Source of the DNA: Lophius americanus
Taxonomy: Eukaryota > Chordata > Actinopteri > Lophiiformes > Lophiidae
Direction of reading: 5' to 3'
Assembly: GCA_037951165.1 (NCBI GenBank)
Contig: JBBDHG010000009.1
Location: 5,731,001 to 5,795,000 of the forward strand
Length of the DNA: 64,000 nt
Part shown: positions 35,401 through 46,241 of the stretch, piece after piece
Position numbering within the stretch: position 1 is the first letter of the stretch
How the letters are laid out: each line of letters starts with the position of its first letter
The notes under the pieces: generated by a model
Database searches by the model: none
The model's input: only the letters and a program-made list of their open reading frames with translations
Told to the model about the DNA's origin: nothing
Made by a program: the position numbers and the translations under genes

Positions 35401-37766
35401 TAGAAGAGCACTGAGCTATTGATCCAATCAAGTTACTGACTGTAATTTTTCTGTGTATTATTGAGTTCTGATGATCAATTTTTTTCATATCTGGTGTTGG
35501 AGACAGGAAATTGTTCAAATTAGTTTGGATGTTATGTCAGGAAACACAATTTACAGGCTCATCGTCAACTGAATTGTTGATATGCAGCAATAAATTAGAA
35601 ATATCCTAATTTGTTTTTATTTCATTCCTTGTCACATGTTAAATTAGATGGAAAATTCAATTAACTACTGAAAAAAATATAAATGTAATTTTTAGTCACT
35701 GCTAGATTAGGAATAACGGTTATGGGCCACTTTTTGTTCCAGATAATTTAATTAGAATCGTAGATGCTATTGGTGGAAATATAAACAGGATAATAAAGTC
35801 TTAAAAAATCCCGTTTCAGGTGAATGACCTCGTGTCATTCACAAACTTGTAGTTCACATCCAGGACAACACCACTTTTGTCAGTTCAAGCATGTAAGCAC
35901 GGGTTTTCACACTTGAGTACTTTCCAAAATCAGTTAGCAAGTGCTGATAAGAGTTGCTTGTGATAACAGCTCATTTAGAAAACATGTTTTATTTTCATCA
36001 GATGTTCCATGGTGTAAGAAAATCAGGTTTAAAACTTGAGGGTATTGAAATGTGTCACATTGTAGTATTAAACTGCCTTTTTCTGAACTGGCAAAGCAAA
36101 GCTAACATAACTAACGTCATGTAACCTGTAAGTAACCCAGTCAGTGGGCCTCAGTAACACACAACATAAAACTGACGCAGGATTCATTGATAATTTATCT
36201 TATGTTAGCGCTGTTTGATTGCACTGGGACGTTTTTTATGTTTTGTTATTTTGGGAAATGTGAAAAGAATCTGCGTGAGTACATAGACCTTAATGCAAGG
36301 AAGTTTTTTAATTCTTTATCTCCAAAAGTTTTCAGCTCATAGTTTCACAAGCATTGGTTCGATTTACTCCAAACTTGGTGAATATGAATCGACTGGAGGA
36401 GATATATCGTTTATCACACTGTTTTAATTTGATGGTTAATATTTCACTCACTTGGGGAAGGTTTTCATAAAAAACACTATGTTTCGGAGAAAACATTCTT
36501 ACTTTTGGGTTGATTTTGTACAGATTTGGTGCATGTGCATCAACACGAGGAAATATATCTTGACTATGTGCGTTTTTACTCCACTAGTTCATATTTTCCT
36601 CACTTCTGGGAGGTTCTTCTCTAATACAAATACCATGGACATAACTTTAAATTTAATTTGAGGACATCAATCAGAGGCATGGCTTGTGCATTGAGGGGAT
36701 TGGGGACTTTTCAGCGATATTCATTTGTTGTTGGGGACGACAACATAGGCCAAGTTTTAAAAAGTACTAGAAGCCTACCCAAGTTCATTGTCTCACCAAT
36801 AGGACCAATATGTATGCACATTGCTAGTTACAAAATTCCAGCACAGGATAATTATTTCCAGTTACTTTACACATACATACAATTGCAACTCCCCAGCACA
36901 GCTAGACACATTGACGTGAAGAGGGACCCGCCCTTCTATTCCATCTTCTTCCTGCATGTCCTACAAGTTTAAGATGTTAATTAAACACGCCTTTAGATAA
37001 TGGTCAAACGGCTCGATGCTTCTTGATCTTTGGATCAGTGCCTGAACGAGTGTTTTTGGAAAACCCTACAATCACCTGCTCAAGCAAAAAAGCCAAGTGA
37101 ACCCAGACCAGACATTCATGGGCAGAGCAATAAATTCAATCAGGAGTTTGTACATGCACACATGTGGAATAGACAAAGAAAAAAGAGGAAGAAGCTAAGA
37201 GGAGAAATACTAGAGCTAGAGCTGACCATGCTTTGTGTCAGAGACAAGAGGTTTAACCATGGCAACACAGCCCTCCAAAAAACTCTATTTCTGCCACTAC
37301 TTGATGAGAAGGCTTACACAGATCATCCAAATCCCTGATAAGTAAGGCACTCTTCCCAGCCATGTGTGAGACAGAGAGTGAGTAAGAGCGCCTGTCTCCT
37401 TTGTGTCTACCAGGAGTCTCAGTCTGCCAGACACAAGCCTGTCTGCACTGGTGTAACACACACTCTCTCACCGGCATCCACTCATCTATTAGACAAGCAG
37501 CAGCAGAGCATTGCCTCTTCCTTTGCCATCTCTTTACATCAAGACCCACGAAAATCCCCATCAGGGTTCAAGAGCGCGGAAAAATAATACTATCTGGCTA
37601 TAAAGATCAGTAATCCAGGCACACTTTAGGCAGAGTAAGGTAGCAAAGAAATATTTCGAACAAAGAGCCATCCACTGGCCAAAGTCACAGCCCCCTCACC
37701 TTGAAGCGGTTCCGACCTGGAGGAGGCCAGTAATCCAAAGGCAGACCCCAAGAGAAGTATCCACAT
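26203..37766 (-). CDS. cd44: CD44 antigen, hyaluronan receptor (complete)
   Basis: Single-pass cell-surface receptor that binds hyaluronan through an N-terminal Link module and connects to the cortical cytoskeleton. Eight exons on the minus strand: 37766-37700, 30266-30101, 29652-29510, 29382-29329, 28395-28042, 27412-27335, 26690-26612 and 26410-26203. They sum to 1149 bp, i.e. 382 residues plus TGA, with every junction in phase. Signal peptide 1 to about 20; Link module with six cysteines (28, 53, 77, 98, 121, 132); R41, Y42, R78 and Y79 are kept, the residues that contact hyaluronan in human CD44, at the same numbers. Sequons lie at N57 and N101. A Pro- and acid-rich stem (about 144-287) precedes TM 290-309, followed by a 73-residue tail with C316 matching the palmitoylated human cysteine. 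No mammalian-type variant exons were found. It converges on slc1a2. Confidence 0.97.
26612..26690 (-). CDS. cd44: cd44 exon 7, transmembrane segment
   Basis: Acceptor ctccctgcag, donor gtatgt. Encodes [20 protein letters not shown] and AVAKRK (residues 288-313), matching human [21 protein letters not shown]. The TM cysteine C306 is kept. 79 bp, phases 1 and 2. Confidence 0.96.
26691..27334 (-). other. cd44 intron 6
   Basis: AT-rich intron of 644 bp between the stem exon and the TM exon. No additional exon or recognisable repeat is seen. Confidence 0.8.
27335..27412 (-). CDS. cd44: cd44 exon 6, membrane-proximal stem
   Basis: Acceptor ttgctctataag, donor gtgagt. 78 bp encoding residues about 262-287: [20 protein letters not shown] followed by QEDSSS. 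Its place matches the constant stem exon just before the TM exon in mammals. Sequence similarity to human is low, as expected for the stem; the call rests on phase, splice sites and position. Confidence 0.82.
27413..28041 (-). other. cd44 intron 5 (site of variant exons in mammals)
   Basis: Only 629 bp. In mammals the variant exons v1-v10 lie here across many kilobases. No GT-AG-flanked open segment of the needed phase was recognised. Confidence 0.7.
28042..28395 (-). CDS. cd44: cd44 exon 5, extracellular stem
   Basis: Acceptor ttatccaatcag, donor gtaagg. 354 bp encoding residues 144-261: [20 protein letters not shown], then a Pro-, Glu- and Gly-rich stem with [18 protein letters not shown] and one late sequon (NET). 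It contains no cysteine. It is unusually large for a single standard-stem exon and seems to make up most of the fish stem by itself. Confidence 0.92.
28396..29328 (-). other. cd44 intron 4
   Basis: 933 bp, AT-rich. On the plus strand, 28555-28621 (gcaatttccccattgtggga, then a TTATC repeat) resembles the 3' tail of a truncated fish LINE. No exon is seen. Confidence 0.75.
28555..28621 (+). repeat. Truncated LINE-like 3' tail with TTATC repeat
   Basis: The sequence cattgtgggactaataaagg followed by (TCTTA)n is a familiar 3' end of non-LTR retrotransposons in fish. Only about 65 bp can be recognised. Confidence 0.5.
29329..29382 (-). CDS. cd44: cd44 exon 4, end of Link domain
   Basis: A 54-bp exon with acceptor cccacttgctag and donor gtttga. 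Encodes [18 protein letters not shown] (residues 126-143), matching human APPEEDCTSVTDLPNAFDG. It supplies C132, the equivalent of human C129 that closes the N-terminal C28 disulfide. It is easy to miss because it is too short for ORF finding. Both phases fit its neighbours. Confidence 0.92.
29510..29652 (-). CDS. cd44: cd44 exon 3, Link domain second half
   Basis: Acceptor tgtccatttag, donor gtgatt. Encodes residues 78-125: [21 protein letters not shown]98, sequon N101-L-T and ALCYDEN with C121. It begins with the split Arg78 codon; R78 and Y79 are hyaluronan contacts in human CD44. Confidence 0.96.
30101..30266 (-). CDS. cd44: cd44 exon 2, Link domain first half
   Basis: Acceptor tttttccctaag, donor gtgaaa. 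166 bp encoding residues 23-78: [20 protein letters not shown], then [11 protein letters not shown] and [17 protein letters not shown]. Cysteines 28, 53 and 77 and R41/Y42 are present at the same numbers as in human. Sequon at N57. Confidence 0.97.
30680..31112 (-). mobile_element. Decayed Tc1-like transposon in cd44 intron 1
   Basis: Minus-strand reading from 31112 gives the family's leader and transposase start (agaatctgagcgacactgtc). After an internal deletion a frame at 30929-30717 carries [19 protein letters not shown], clearly the WKN(V/L)AWSDES block around the catalytic aspartate of Tc1-like transposases, followed by EMEPGCT. Stops and deletions make it non-functional. It lies in the same orientation as cd44. 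Confidence 0.8.
31925..31990 (+). repeat. L2-type tail with (ATT)n
   Basis: Has tccaaatgtaaagtgcatta followed by ATTATTATT. This resembles the 3' end plus microsatellite of truncated LINE/SINE copies in fish. Short and diverged. Confidence 0.4.
33480..36655 (+). repeat. Diverged copies of a dispersed fish repeat
   Basis: Three clusters (about 33480-33790, 34420-34870, 36300-36650) share a loose pattern recurring every 100-200 bp. The pattern is a phrase like tccaaatttggtgc or ccaaacttggtgaatatga, then gaaatatat..., then a short phrase such as ctagggggtgc or cccctagtga. The copies are too diverged to set a monomer length by eye. Related phrases recur near 61140-62760 in the pdhx introns. Confidence 0.45.
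37700..37766 (-). CDS. cd44: cd44 exon 1, signal peptide
   Basis: ATG at 37766-37764, donor gtgagg. Encodes [20 protein letters not shown] and LQ, a classic signal peptide: hydrophobic core then a small-residue cleavage region. It was identified because it ends in phase 1 and joins exon 2 to place C28 and R41/Y42 at exactly the human residue numbers. No other candidate leader was seen upstream on this strand. Confidence 0.9.
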
Positions 37767-37877
37767 CCTGGACAAACCGTCTGGTGATGGCTGATGAGTA
37801 GCTGGGAGTAAAGGTATCTTACAGTTCTCCTGTGGTCCTGTTTTCCCTCTGCCAGGAGCGACGGGTGGTTTGTGTCT

Positions 37878-37914
<37 letters not shown>

Positions 37915-39994
37915 GTTGAGAATCAGTGAGAGCAGTAAAAAGAGGGAGATCGGAGAGACCTGTCACAGTTTTCACTGAGTGTGTGGTAACTCAGACTTTG
38001 CTACAACTTTTCTATTCTCTACCGGAAAGACACAGAGGCTACTTGCACTGACACAGAAGAGGAAGAGTGGTTCATGTGAGCACACACCCTTCTGCCTCTC
38101 CCACCCTTGCCCCACCTCTCCTCCCATCCCACCCCAGCACAGCTTCTCTTTTCCTCATTTGCTTTTTATTTCCACTCTTCCTGTCTCTACTAGTTGTATT
38201 TGTTGATAAAAAATAAAAAATGTTACATTTCCCTCTGTCTGGCTGCTTATCCTCATCTCTCTTCTTCACTATCTCCCACCCTCCCAATCTCCCACTCCAC
38301 CCTGCTTCTCTTTTCATGTCACTGCAGTAACAGTTTCTGAGAGCCCATCTGGTCCTTTGTTCGATCGTCACTACACTTTCAATTCATCCGATTTTCTTTG
38401 CATCTCGCCGTTGTGCTCTTTCTTTCTCAGTTGCTGTATTCCTCCTTGAGTAATGTTGTTACACCAACTGAACGAGGGCAGTTCTATTTCACCGAGACAC
38501 AACTAATCTCTTCATTTGTATGGATCCTCCATGTTTTCCACTTCCATTGAGACAAATATGCTTCCATTGTAAGCTCGGGTTTTGCATTTCACATAGCTGG
38601 GAGTCATCTCATATTTCTGGAATCTCCCTGGTTACAGCAAATCTTGCTGTGCTTTCATTTGTTTGTGCATATCCCAAATAAACAACTGTGATACAAACGA
38701 GCATGACTGATCTGTATTTCTGTGACTTCCTTAACAACCAACTCAAATGAATATGTAATGGCACAGAATGGCCGGTAGCTTTGTTGTCATGGGGACAGCA
38801 CTTGAGTTTGCCTTTCATTCAAAACATTTAATAACGTACTAAACAGCTTCTAACACAACTCTTACATCAGTGTGGAACAAAGAGGGGCACTGATTGTATC
38901 GTTCATTCTTATTATCATTGTTATTTGAACCAGGCTGTAATCATGTGTAAGTGTTAGAAACAGTTTCATGGTTCTCCATCAGTCTGTCTCATTTCATTGT
39001 TTGATTCATACCTGTTAGTAGATTATTCGTCAGAGATGTCTAACTTAATGTGTTTCATGATAGCTTCCTCTGTTCGCTTTGTTTGCTGTAGCTTTGTGGC
39101 TTGTGACCTTTGAGTACCGTGCTGTTTTTAAAAAAAAAAGTTTAAAGCATTTTCTGAAAAACATCTGTTTTCATTTCAAAGCCTCTGAGAGGGATACCAT
39201 GGCAGCACAGTCTCACAAGTCTCTCACATGCAGCATTCCAGAGATATCTAACAATAGTAACATTAGACCAAATATGACTATATCACTGACTTAACTTCTA
39301 GAGTTTCGACTTTGTCAGAGCTTCAGGGAGAAACAGATTCACACACAGCTGGAAAAGCCCTACATCATAAATCATCAATCAATCAATAATTGCATTAATA
39401 AATAAAGCAGTGGATATATATCTCAGCTCAAATGAAGGAAGGGGAATGGTTTTTGGATGTAACGTCAGCACAAACTGCCAGTTTATTCTTACATTTCCCC
39501 TAAAAATGTCTGGTAATCTGCTCCTGAGATGCAGGTGAATGAACTAATATATTTTTAATGAGGAAAATATTATTGACACTACTTGCAGAAATCCACATAG
39601 AGTCTATATTCAACATCTTTGGCAGCTGTTGAAAGCACAGTGAGTACTTAATTTCATCCATTCAGTCTTTTTTTTTATTTTTAATTTACATTCTATAAAC
39701 GTACAAATGTCGCTCAAAATAACAAAAAGGATCAGTCAGCCGGGCCTAACGATGGCAGGTGCCTCAGCTGGAAAATACCAATGACATTACACCGTTGGAT
39801 AGAGCCCTAAGTGTCAACAGCAAAAGCTAACGACTATACAGGCACATACTTGAGCTCAATTCTCATGTCAGCTTAAAAATTACACAACAGAATGATCTTA
39901 ATAATGTGCATTCTTCATTATCACTCTATCATACCCTACATATTACTGAATAACATTGTGAAATCACCTCTCTGCATTGGACCAAATGCCTGTG

Positions 39995-40130
39995 AGAATT
40001 GAATAGAATAGAATAGAAATACTTTATTAAGCATGTATGTTAAAATACAATAAAGTGCATGCAAATATAGAGAAAAGGAAAGTGTCCGATATGCAGAAGT
40101 TGTCCGGGTGCAGATGTGCAATAGTTAGGT
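39995..40130. repeat. Interspersed repeat with (GAATA)n start
   Basis: Begins with gaatagaatagaatagaaat, then tactttatta, a cgtgcatgcaaatat-like stretch and repeated gtgcaga phrases. It resembles the reverse complement of a LINE 3' tail common in fish. The exact family is uncertain. Confidence 0.4.
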
Positions 40131-41018
40131 GCAGATTTGCTGTATTGTTATTAGAGGAACACAAATCGTGTGTAGTCAGTTGATAATTATCAGATACAGA
40201 CATGGTGTGTGGGCATCCTAATCATCCTCTGCAGATTTCATGTTCACCATCTTCATTTCGTGTGCCATGTTTGGTGTTCTACACACGTTGCACAGCTGAG
40301 TTGGAGGCAAACTTTGCAGTAATTTCGATATGAGCAAAAAGTATTGGACAAACGGACCTGCTGGTTATAAATTAAACCAAATGTCAACTTCCTGTTAGCT
40401 TTGGCACAAAATAAAGCCATCCTTTGACGTGCATGAATATTTCTAAAAACCATTAACTGCATCCAAAGTTATTTTTATGTTTCAGTCCGGACCATCAGAC
40501 TGACATCATCCTGAGAGCCAAGGCACCAGCAAGACTAAAAATATCAGATTACATCACAGCACAAACAATGAAGTAGGATTAGGAAAATGAATATGTTGAA
40601 CTAATGTCAGAAAAATCCTGAAGACATGGAGAACAATGTACTTCCAGTGACCCACTAGAGGGATAGGCTATGTGGATTCCATAATGGACAAGATAAACAG
40701 ACACTGGTAGTTTATGGTTAAATGTAAGTACTGAGATTTAAAGGAAGTATGTAATTACTAATGCCACACTTCCTGCTTTTTTTCGGGTCATAGTTCTTTC
40801 TTTTTCTGAAGAGCGTATATCAGAATGATTCACACCTTTTTGTAGGCAGCTACACGCTTCCTGTTTCAGTTGTGTTCATACTTCCACTTGCTTTACTTCA
40901 TCTGAATCCATAACAGAAAAGAAAAAAAGTATATTTTGGTTCATAGTTTTTTTTTTCCTTCAGATAAACCACACTGAATAGTTCCCTTGAATTTAAGTGC
41001 AACATGTGTAACATACAC

Positions 41019-41442
41019 AGATAAGCCATAACGTAGTAACCATTAAAAGGTGAGGTCAGAATAACATTGAAAACAAGATAATGTTGTTCCAATGGCGAGC
41101 AACAATGAATGGGGGTGTATTAGGCGGGATGTGAACATTTGGCCTCCAAGTTGAAGTCGGCAGGAATCCTGGTATGCAGTGCTTAGTATTTAATAAAGTG
41201 GTCAGCAGAGGAAAACTGGATAATCAGTGACAGGGTCAAGAGTGCCCACTTCTTAGAGATATGGGGAGCGATGGCTAACCCATGACGTCCAATCCCATAA
41301 TATAGCTACTGTAGTATAAATTGCTGAAAAAGTGAATGCTGGTTCTGAGAGCAAAATGTCATACGACTCAGAGCTTTGCAGGAATTTTTTGGATACTAAA
41401 AGGAAACCACATAATACGAGGCGACTGGCTTTAATGTTATGA
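41019..41442 (+). mobile_element. Decayed Tc1-like transposon remnant
   Basis: Starts ATAAGCCATAACGTAGTAAC, a mutated Tc1-type terminal repeat. It passes through degraded leader and transposase sequence (ggtatgcagtgcttagtat, aaattgctgaaaaagtgaat) and ends at gcgactggctttaatgttat, the complement of the left end. It is about 420 bp, internally deleted, with no usable frame. Confidence 0.7.
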
Positions 41443-42489
41443 CAGAGTGAAAATAAAGTTCTCCTCCCTTTTTTTATGCTGCTTATATACTTTTTTCTTT
41501 GATAAGACTTATGTAGATGTATCTGAAATGAGAGTGATTTATTTTTAATTAATGCAAATAATAATACAAACTGGGAGAAGAAAACAGTGACAAATAAACC
41601 CAGACACAGAAGATAATGAAAGAAAAAGAAAAAAAATCATTCCAGTCTGTGTTTGTTTCCTTCTCAGAACAATGTCTGAACTAGTATCTCTCTCTGGAGA
41701 AAAAAGATTTGCACGGACCAGATAGGATACACTCCTTTTAGAAATAGCCGGATCAATAGATGACGTTTCCTGTGATTGATATCTATCTTTTGAAACATGG
41801 AGGCAAATTTAATGACAAAAAAAGAAGTTTTCCAGTCAACGCACACACACTCAAACACACTATGGAATGCAAAAACATCCCAATGCAAAAATCACCGTAA
41901 TTTGGTAAGTAAACTTGTTCACCTCATTTCAACTCATGTTTAATGCCTGTCTGTATCCGATCAACTGGATTAGTGTGAAGAGCTTTTGAAAGGCGAAAAA
42001 AAAATAAGAACAAGAGGCCTGTTTGTTGTCAGTCCAGTTTGATAATTACCAAGCAGTTAGCGGAGGCTCAGGGGATTTTATCTAGATAGTTTGAATGTAA
42101 CACCAGAGCAAAAAAGAAAAAAAACAGGAAGTGAGCAGCTGTATGGAGGCCAGGACTGAGACCTAAATTAAACATCAGACCAGTTAGTCAGCCAATGACC
42201 ATACAGCAATGAAAAGGAATTTTCATAATGTTTGCTCAGTGAGGACACACACATGGCGTCTCGTTCAACATCCCTGTGGTAGGGAGTCCTTGTCGTGATG
42301 ACTGACTCATGGCATCTTCTAAGCATTCTAGTCAGGCTACGTGCCTTTTTCCCTCGTCACTAGTGGAGAGTAAAAGATGTCCATATATGTACGTACATAA
42401 AGGGGATGCTCAAACCCACCATTCACTTTCTAGGCAGCCAGTGAGTACATGTGTTTGCACAGACGCGGTGAAATGATGAAAGCTACATG

Positions 42490-42535
42490 CTGTACTGCAG
42501 CTTTACTGGTCTCGACCAGTAAAGCTACAGTACAG
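42490..42535. repeat. 46-bp near-perfect hairpin
   Basis: Two 22-base arms (42490-42511 and 42514-42535) are complementary with a single mismatch (C at 42498 against A at 42527) and a two-base spacer TC. The inner 13 bp, AGCTTTACTGGTC against GACCAGTAAAGCT, are perfect. It lies between cd44 and pdhx. It could be a microRNA-like foldback, a cruciform-forming site or an amplification/assembly fold-back artefact; the spacer is very short for a pre-miRNA loop. Confidence 0.85.
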
Positions 42536-45500
42536 TGGTCCAGACCATCTGTGTAAAAAATCAGATAGTGAAAAGGGATAGCAGGAAATGTCCACGTTTG
42601 AATTTGATCCACCTAAGGGAGAACATGCAAATTCTTGGGTTTTCTTTGACAACATCTGACAATTCAACTTCCTATTCCTGTTAACAGACACTATTGAAGA
42701 TTCAAAAATCCATCTTTGCTGCTGCTGGAGCTGGAGGTCTCTGTGCAGGGGGCTGAGGTTGTCAGGAGTGTCTCCGTGTTTGTGCATTTGGATGAGCCCT
42801 GTTTCACCCTAGAGTGTCTCAGTCTTGGTGAGCTATCCTGGCGTCATGGCAGCATGACTGGAGCTTGAAAAGACTGGGCTTTGTGCAACAACAACAGAGC
42901 GAGGGTATTGCTTGTGTTTGACTGCTGGGATATGGAGGCGGGTGTGTTTGGACAGTGAGTGTCAGAGTACTGTATAGCCATCTGGAATGTCCTGTGTCAT
43001 CCCCACTATGGGTCATGGCCTCAGACAGCACAGCAATGTAAGACCCAGTAATCTCACAGGTGATATGTTAGTAGATGAATCAGAATGACTTATATTGACC
43101 AGCTTTGAAGGTTTGATGTTAAATTACGGGAATATCTGAATGTATCACAGACAGGAGATAGAGTTGGTAGTATGAGGTGACTATTTCTTTGCAGGCTTTA
43201 TCCCACAACGTGCATATCCCAGTTAGAAGATGACTGAACAGAGAAATGCCAATGGTAAGGGAAAATGGGGAGACCAGAGGAAATCCTGTCAACAATGGTT
43301 GAACAAACTTGAGCGTGAGATAATGTGGATGACAGCAAGCCTCTCATCAACCTTTGTGATCATTCACAAAGCCTGTTCACACAGGGAAATGTGTGTCTTT
43401 GTGAGCGAGAGAGACACAGAAGGATTCTCCAGAGGCAAAACAGGCTTCATTTTGGATGTTACATCCATTATGTTCTATAATGGGGCTGAAAGAATCTTTC
43501 TCTTCCCTAATTTTATCTTCAGAAAAAAATAACTGTGTTGAGAAACCAAAACCACTGGTGATACAGAGGTGGTTTGATACAGCTATATGGAGAATGGCTG
43601 GAGTAAAGACAAGGGGACATTAGAGCACATCCCTACCCTGTCTTATTTTTTTCTCAATCACGAGGTTCACTCAGACCCCGATTGGAAGCGCATTTTGAAA
43701 CCCCTCAGGCATGAAATTTAGACATTCAGACCACTTGGACCAGCACATTCAACACACGGCATATTTAAAGGACAGTCAAATATCACCACCAAAGGAAGGC
43801 ACACACACCCTTTGGTCTCCATAGCAACTGGTTTCATCACTGCAGCTGTCTGTCCATGAATCTGTCCTCATCACCCTCCTCCGGAAATATCTTCCAAACA
43901 CTGCACACGGTTCATCAGCATCTCTGAAGGAGCAAATGGGATGCCTTCTGCCCGGCAGCTCTCATATTCAGCTATTATACTTAATGAGATTTCTGGGCAA
44001 AGATGGCAACCATAAGTCACAGGAGTACGTACATGTCAAACTGTAACAGGAAAGGCAAGGAAGAGTCACCATCTGGTTTGGTGCGTTTTGCAGAGATGAT
44101 ATTTAGGAGGGCATTGTTCATCTACCCTGCTAATCAGTCCAGGCAGCTGATAGCAAGATATGATGGAGCAGGAAGTTCTAATTAAAGACTATGATTTCAC
44201 CATGTTGACACACGGAACCAAAAAAGGCACAATGGAATAGAAAAATGGTATTACATCGATCACTCATCATGAATACTAGGCCTGAAAGAGATTAGATCAA
44301 GACCCACGCAGGCTTTATCTAACCAGAGTAGACATAACAGTGATGCGAGAACTACGTAACATTTCTGTGCTACACAATATTACTGTGATTCTTCAAGCAT
44401 TTCCTTGTTGTTTTCCTGTTAGGCTGCTGCCGGGGTAACATCCTGCTCATCTGCCATCTGAGCTATGTAGGCTAAGAGACACAAAATGATGCACAGTGTA
44501 CGTACACACAAACATTTATGCCCCTCGCAACCATTTTACCCTCTGCTTTTTCCCCTTTTTATTGCAAATAATATTTTGTCATTCTCAAGCGGCTGTGTCC
44601 ATTTCAGAATTTGACTCAATCAATGGTTAATTAATTAAGCTCCAGCATCTCCTCCAGCTGAAGTTATGTACACAAATACATATTTTATTAATACATTAGT
44701 CGGATTGTGAGCATGTTACGCAAAGCAATAACCCGTTTACTGTATATTCAGATACCTACAAGGACCTACACAATATATGGCAGGTGTTCATAATGTTGAG
44801 GCTAATATGGAGTTACTACAGAATAGTGAAAAGGCCTGATGATGGAATTATGCGCAAAATATGGCACTATTAATAAGCTAGTACATAGAGAGGCAGCACA
44901 TTCAAACAAATCTTAAGAGCGGGCTTTTTGTCAGATTGGATGAATAGCACTCGTTTTCATTGTAGATGCAATCTGTAGTGTTTTACGTCAGGCTTTAAAT
45001 CTACGCTGGTCCCGATTTTAGTATGCCCTTTATCCATCTCCAGAAGAAAATATACCAAACCCTGCTCATGCATATATAGGATACACTTTACATGACTGGT
45101 GCTGACAGCTGCTCTGCCCCTGCTAAAAGCAAAGATAAACATATGTCAGCAGAGGCTGACCCGTACACACAGCCCGTCAAATTAGCCTAATTGGCTTCTA
45201 TCAAATAATTATTAGGGAATCTCTTGGATCCTCATTAAAGATAAACACACACACACACATCTGCGGTTTGCCTGGTAGCTCTGCACATAATGAAGGAAGG
45301 GTGGTGAGTATTATTATTTCGTAAGGAGGCACGGAGACACTCGTGGATCAATGATTGGTTTATTGGCATCCAAGAAAAATCGAAAGCTAAATTATTGTAT
45401 GCATTAATGTTTTTTTATGCATTGACTTGAAAGATAAGTTTTTCGACATGATGGAATTTGTTTCAAAAAGTAAAATAAGATAAGCTATTACAGAGAAGGA

Positions 45501-45959
45501 ATAAAGGCATTCTGTTTAAGTCATAACAACAGAAATGGGCTAATGCCTTTGTCTTTATGTTCATAATAAATATATTTCACACATGAACATGGGGAGGTTT
45601 CAACATTATTTTTTGTGTGTAATAATAGTGGTACAACGTAGCTAGAAAAAGACTGAAACATTTTACTACAAGCTTTTAAATGTAACACCTTGTTCAAAGA
45701 GCAACTACCCCAATTTAAAATGGAGAATGCACTCTGCGGTGCAGTTTCTGTAATGATTGGCATCTCCTCACCTCTACTGCTCTGGCAGAGGTCCAACTTA
45801 CTCATTAGTCACAAAACCTGGTGACTATGTTCCAGTGAGCCACAAATCAAGCTCTATACCATGTGTACTGCCATCTCTGTAAGCTTTAATGTAAGCATGG
45901 ACAAGAATTAACGTTTTCAGACAGCCTGAAACAGGTTTCATCACATAGGGGTTTATCAC

Positions 45960-45965
45960 TTTATT
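45960..45965 (-). promoter_or_regulatory. Possible pdhx poly(A) signal
   Basis: Minus-strand AATAAA (plus TTTATT), 20 bases after the pdhx stop codon, in the context tgcaataaagtgataaac. If used, the 3' UTR would be only about 40 bases. Other signals further downstream may also be used. Confidence 0.4.
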
Positions 45966-45985
45966 GCAGATAAGTTATTTGTTTT

Positions 45986-46241
45986 TCAGGCTAGGACCAT
46001 GCGTCTGGGCTCTTCTAGGTTGGACCGGAATTTATCAAGGAAGCGTGAGGCTAGTTCATCATCCACCAACCGTCCGTCACTGGACAACGTGACAGTCATC
46101 AGCTGTTGGGTGCGCAGGGTCTGGTCATCCTCACACAGTCGCAGCTCGCTCCTTGAGGTCCCGACAGCGAGGATACATGCTTGAGGGGGGTTGATCACGG
46201 CACTGAAGCCACTGATACTAAACATCCCCAGGTTAGATATA
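45986..46241 (-). CDS. pdhx: pdhx last exon
   Basis: Acceptor tctctctgtgacag; TGA at 45988-45986. Encodes [27 protein letters not shown] and [20 protein letters not shown], ending RRMVLA. Matches the human C-terminus ([20 protein letters not shown] ... SSDSRVVDDELATRFL). The His of the E2 active site is replaced by Ser or Gly. Confidence 0.97.

Larger units (their letters stand above)
30267..37699 (-). other. cd44 intron 1
   Basis: 7.4 kb intron, as expected for CD44 where intron 1 is the longest. It contains a decayed Tc1-like element on the minus strand (30680-31112), a 29-bp direct repeat (30938-30966 and 31313-31341), an L2-type tail with ATT repeat (31925-31990), and dispersed copies of a diverged fish repeat (about 33480-33790, 34420-34870 and 36300-36650). 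No additional exon is recognised, and ORFs such as 33826-34257 (minus) match nothing I know. Confidence 0.7.
37767..45985. other. cd44 5' flank / pdhx 3' flank
   Basis: 8.2 kb with no recognised exon. The cd44 promoter and 5' UTR should lie within the first few hundred bases. A CA/TG run (37880-37908) starts about 114 bp upstream of the cd44 ATG and pyrimidine-rich sequence lies near 38080-38320; no clear TATA box is seen. Further right are a LINE-like tail near 39995-40130, a decayed Tc1-like element (41019-41442), a long near-perfect hairpin (42490-42535), and otherwise unique sequence. Confidence 0.6.

Noticed and set aside
37685..37975. 96-codon minus-strand ORF starting MKTVTGLSDLPLF
   Set aside because: Overlaps cd44 exon 1 in another frame and includes the CA microsatellite; the real leader is [13 protein letters not shown] in a different frame.
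43230..43532. 100-codon plus-strand ORF between cd44 and pdhx
   Set aside because: No homology recognised, no flanking exons; consistent with chance.
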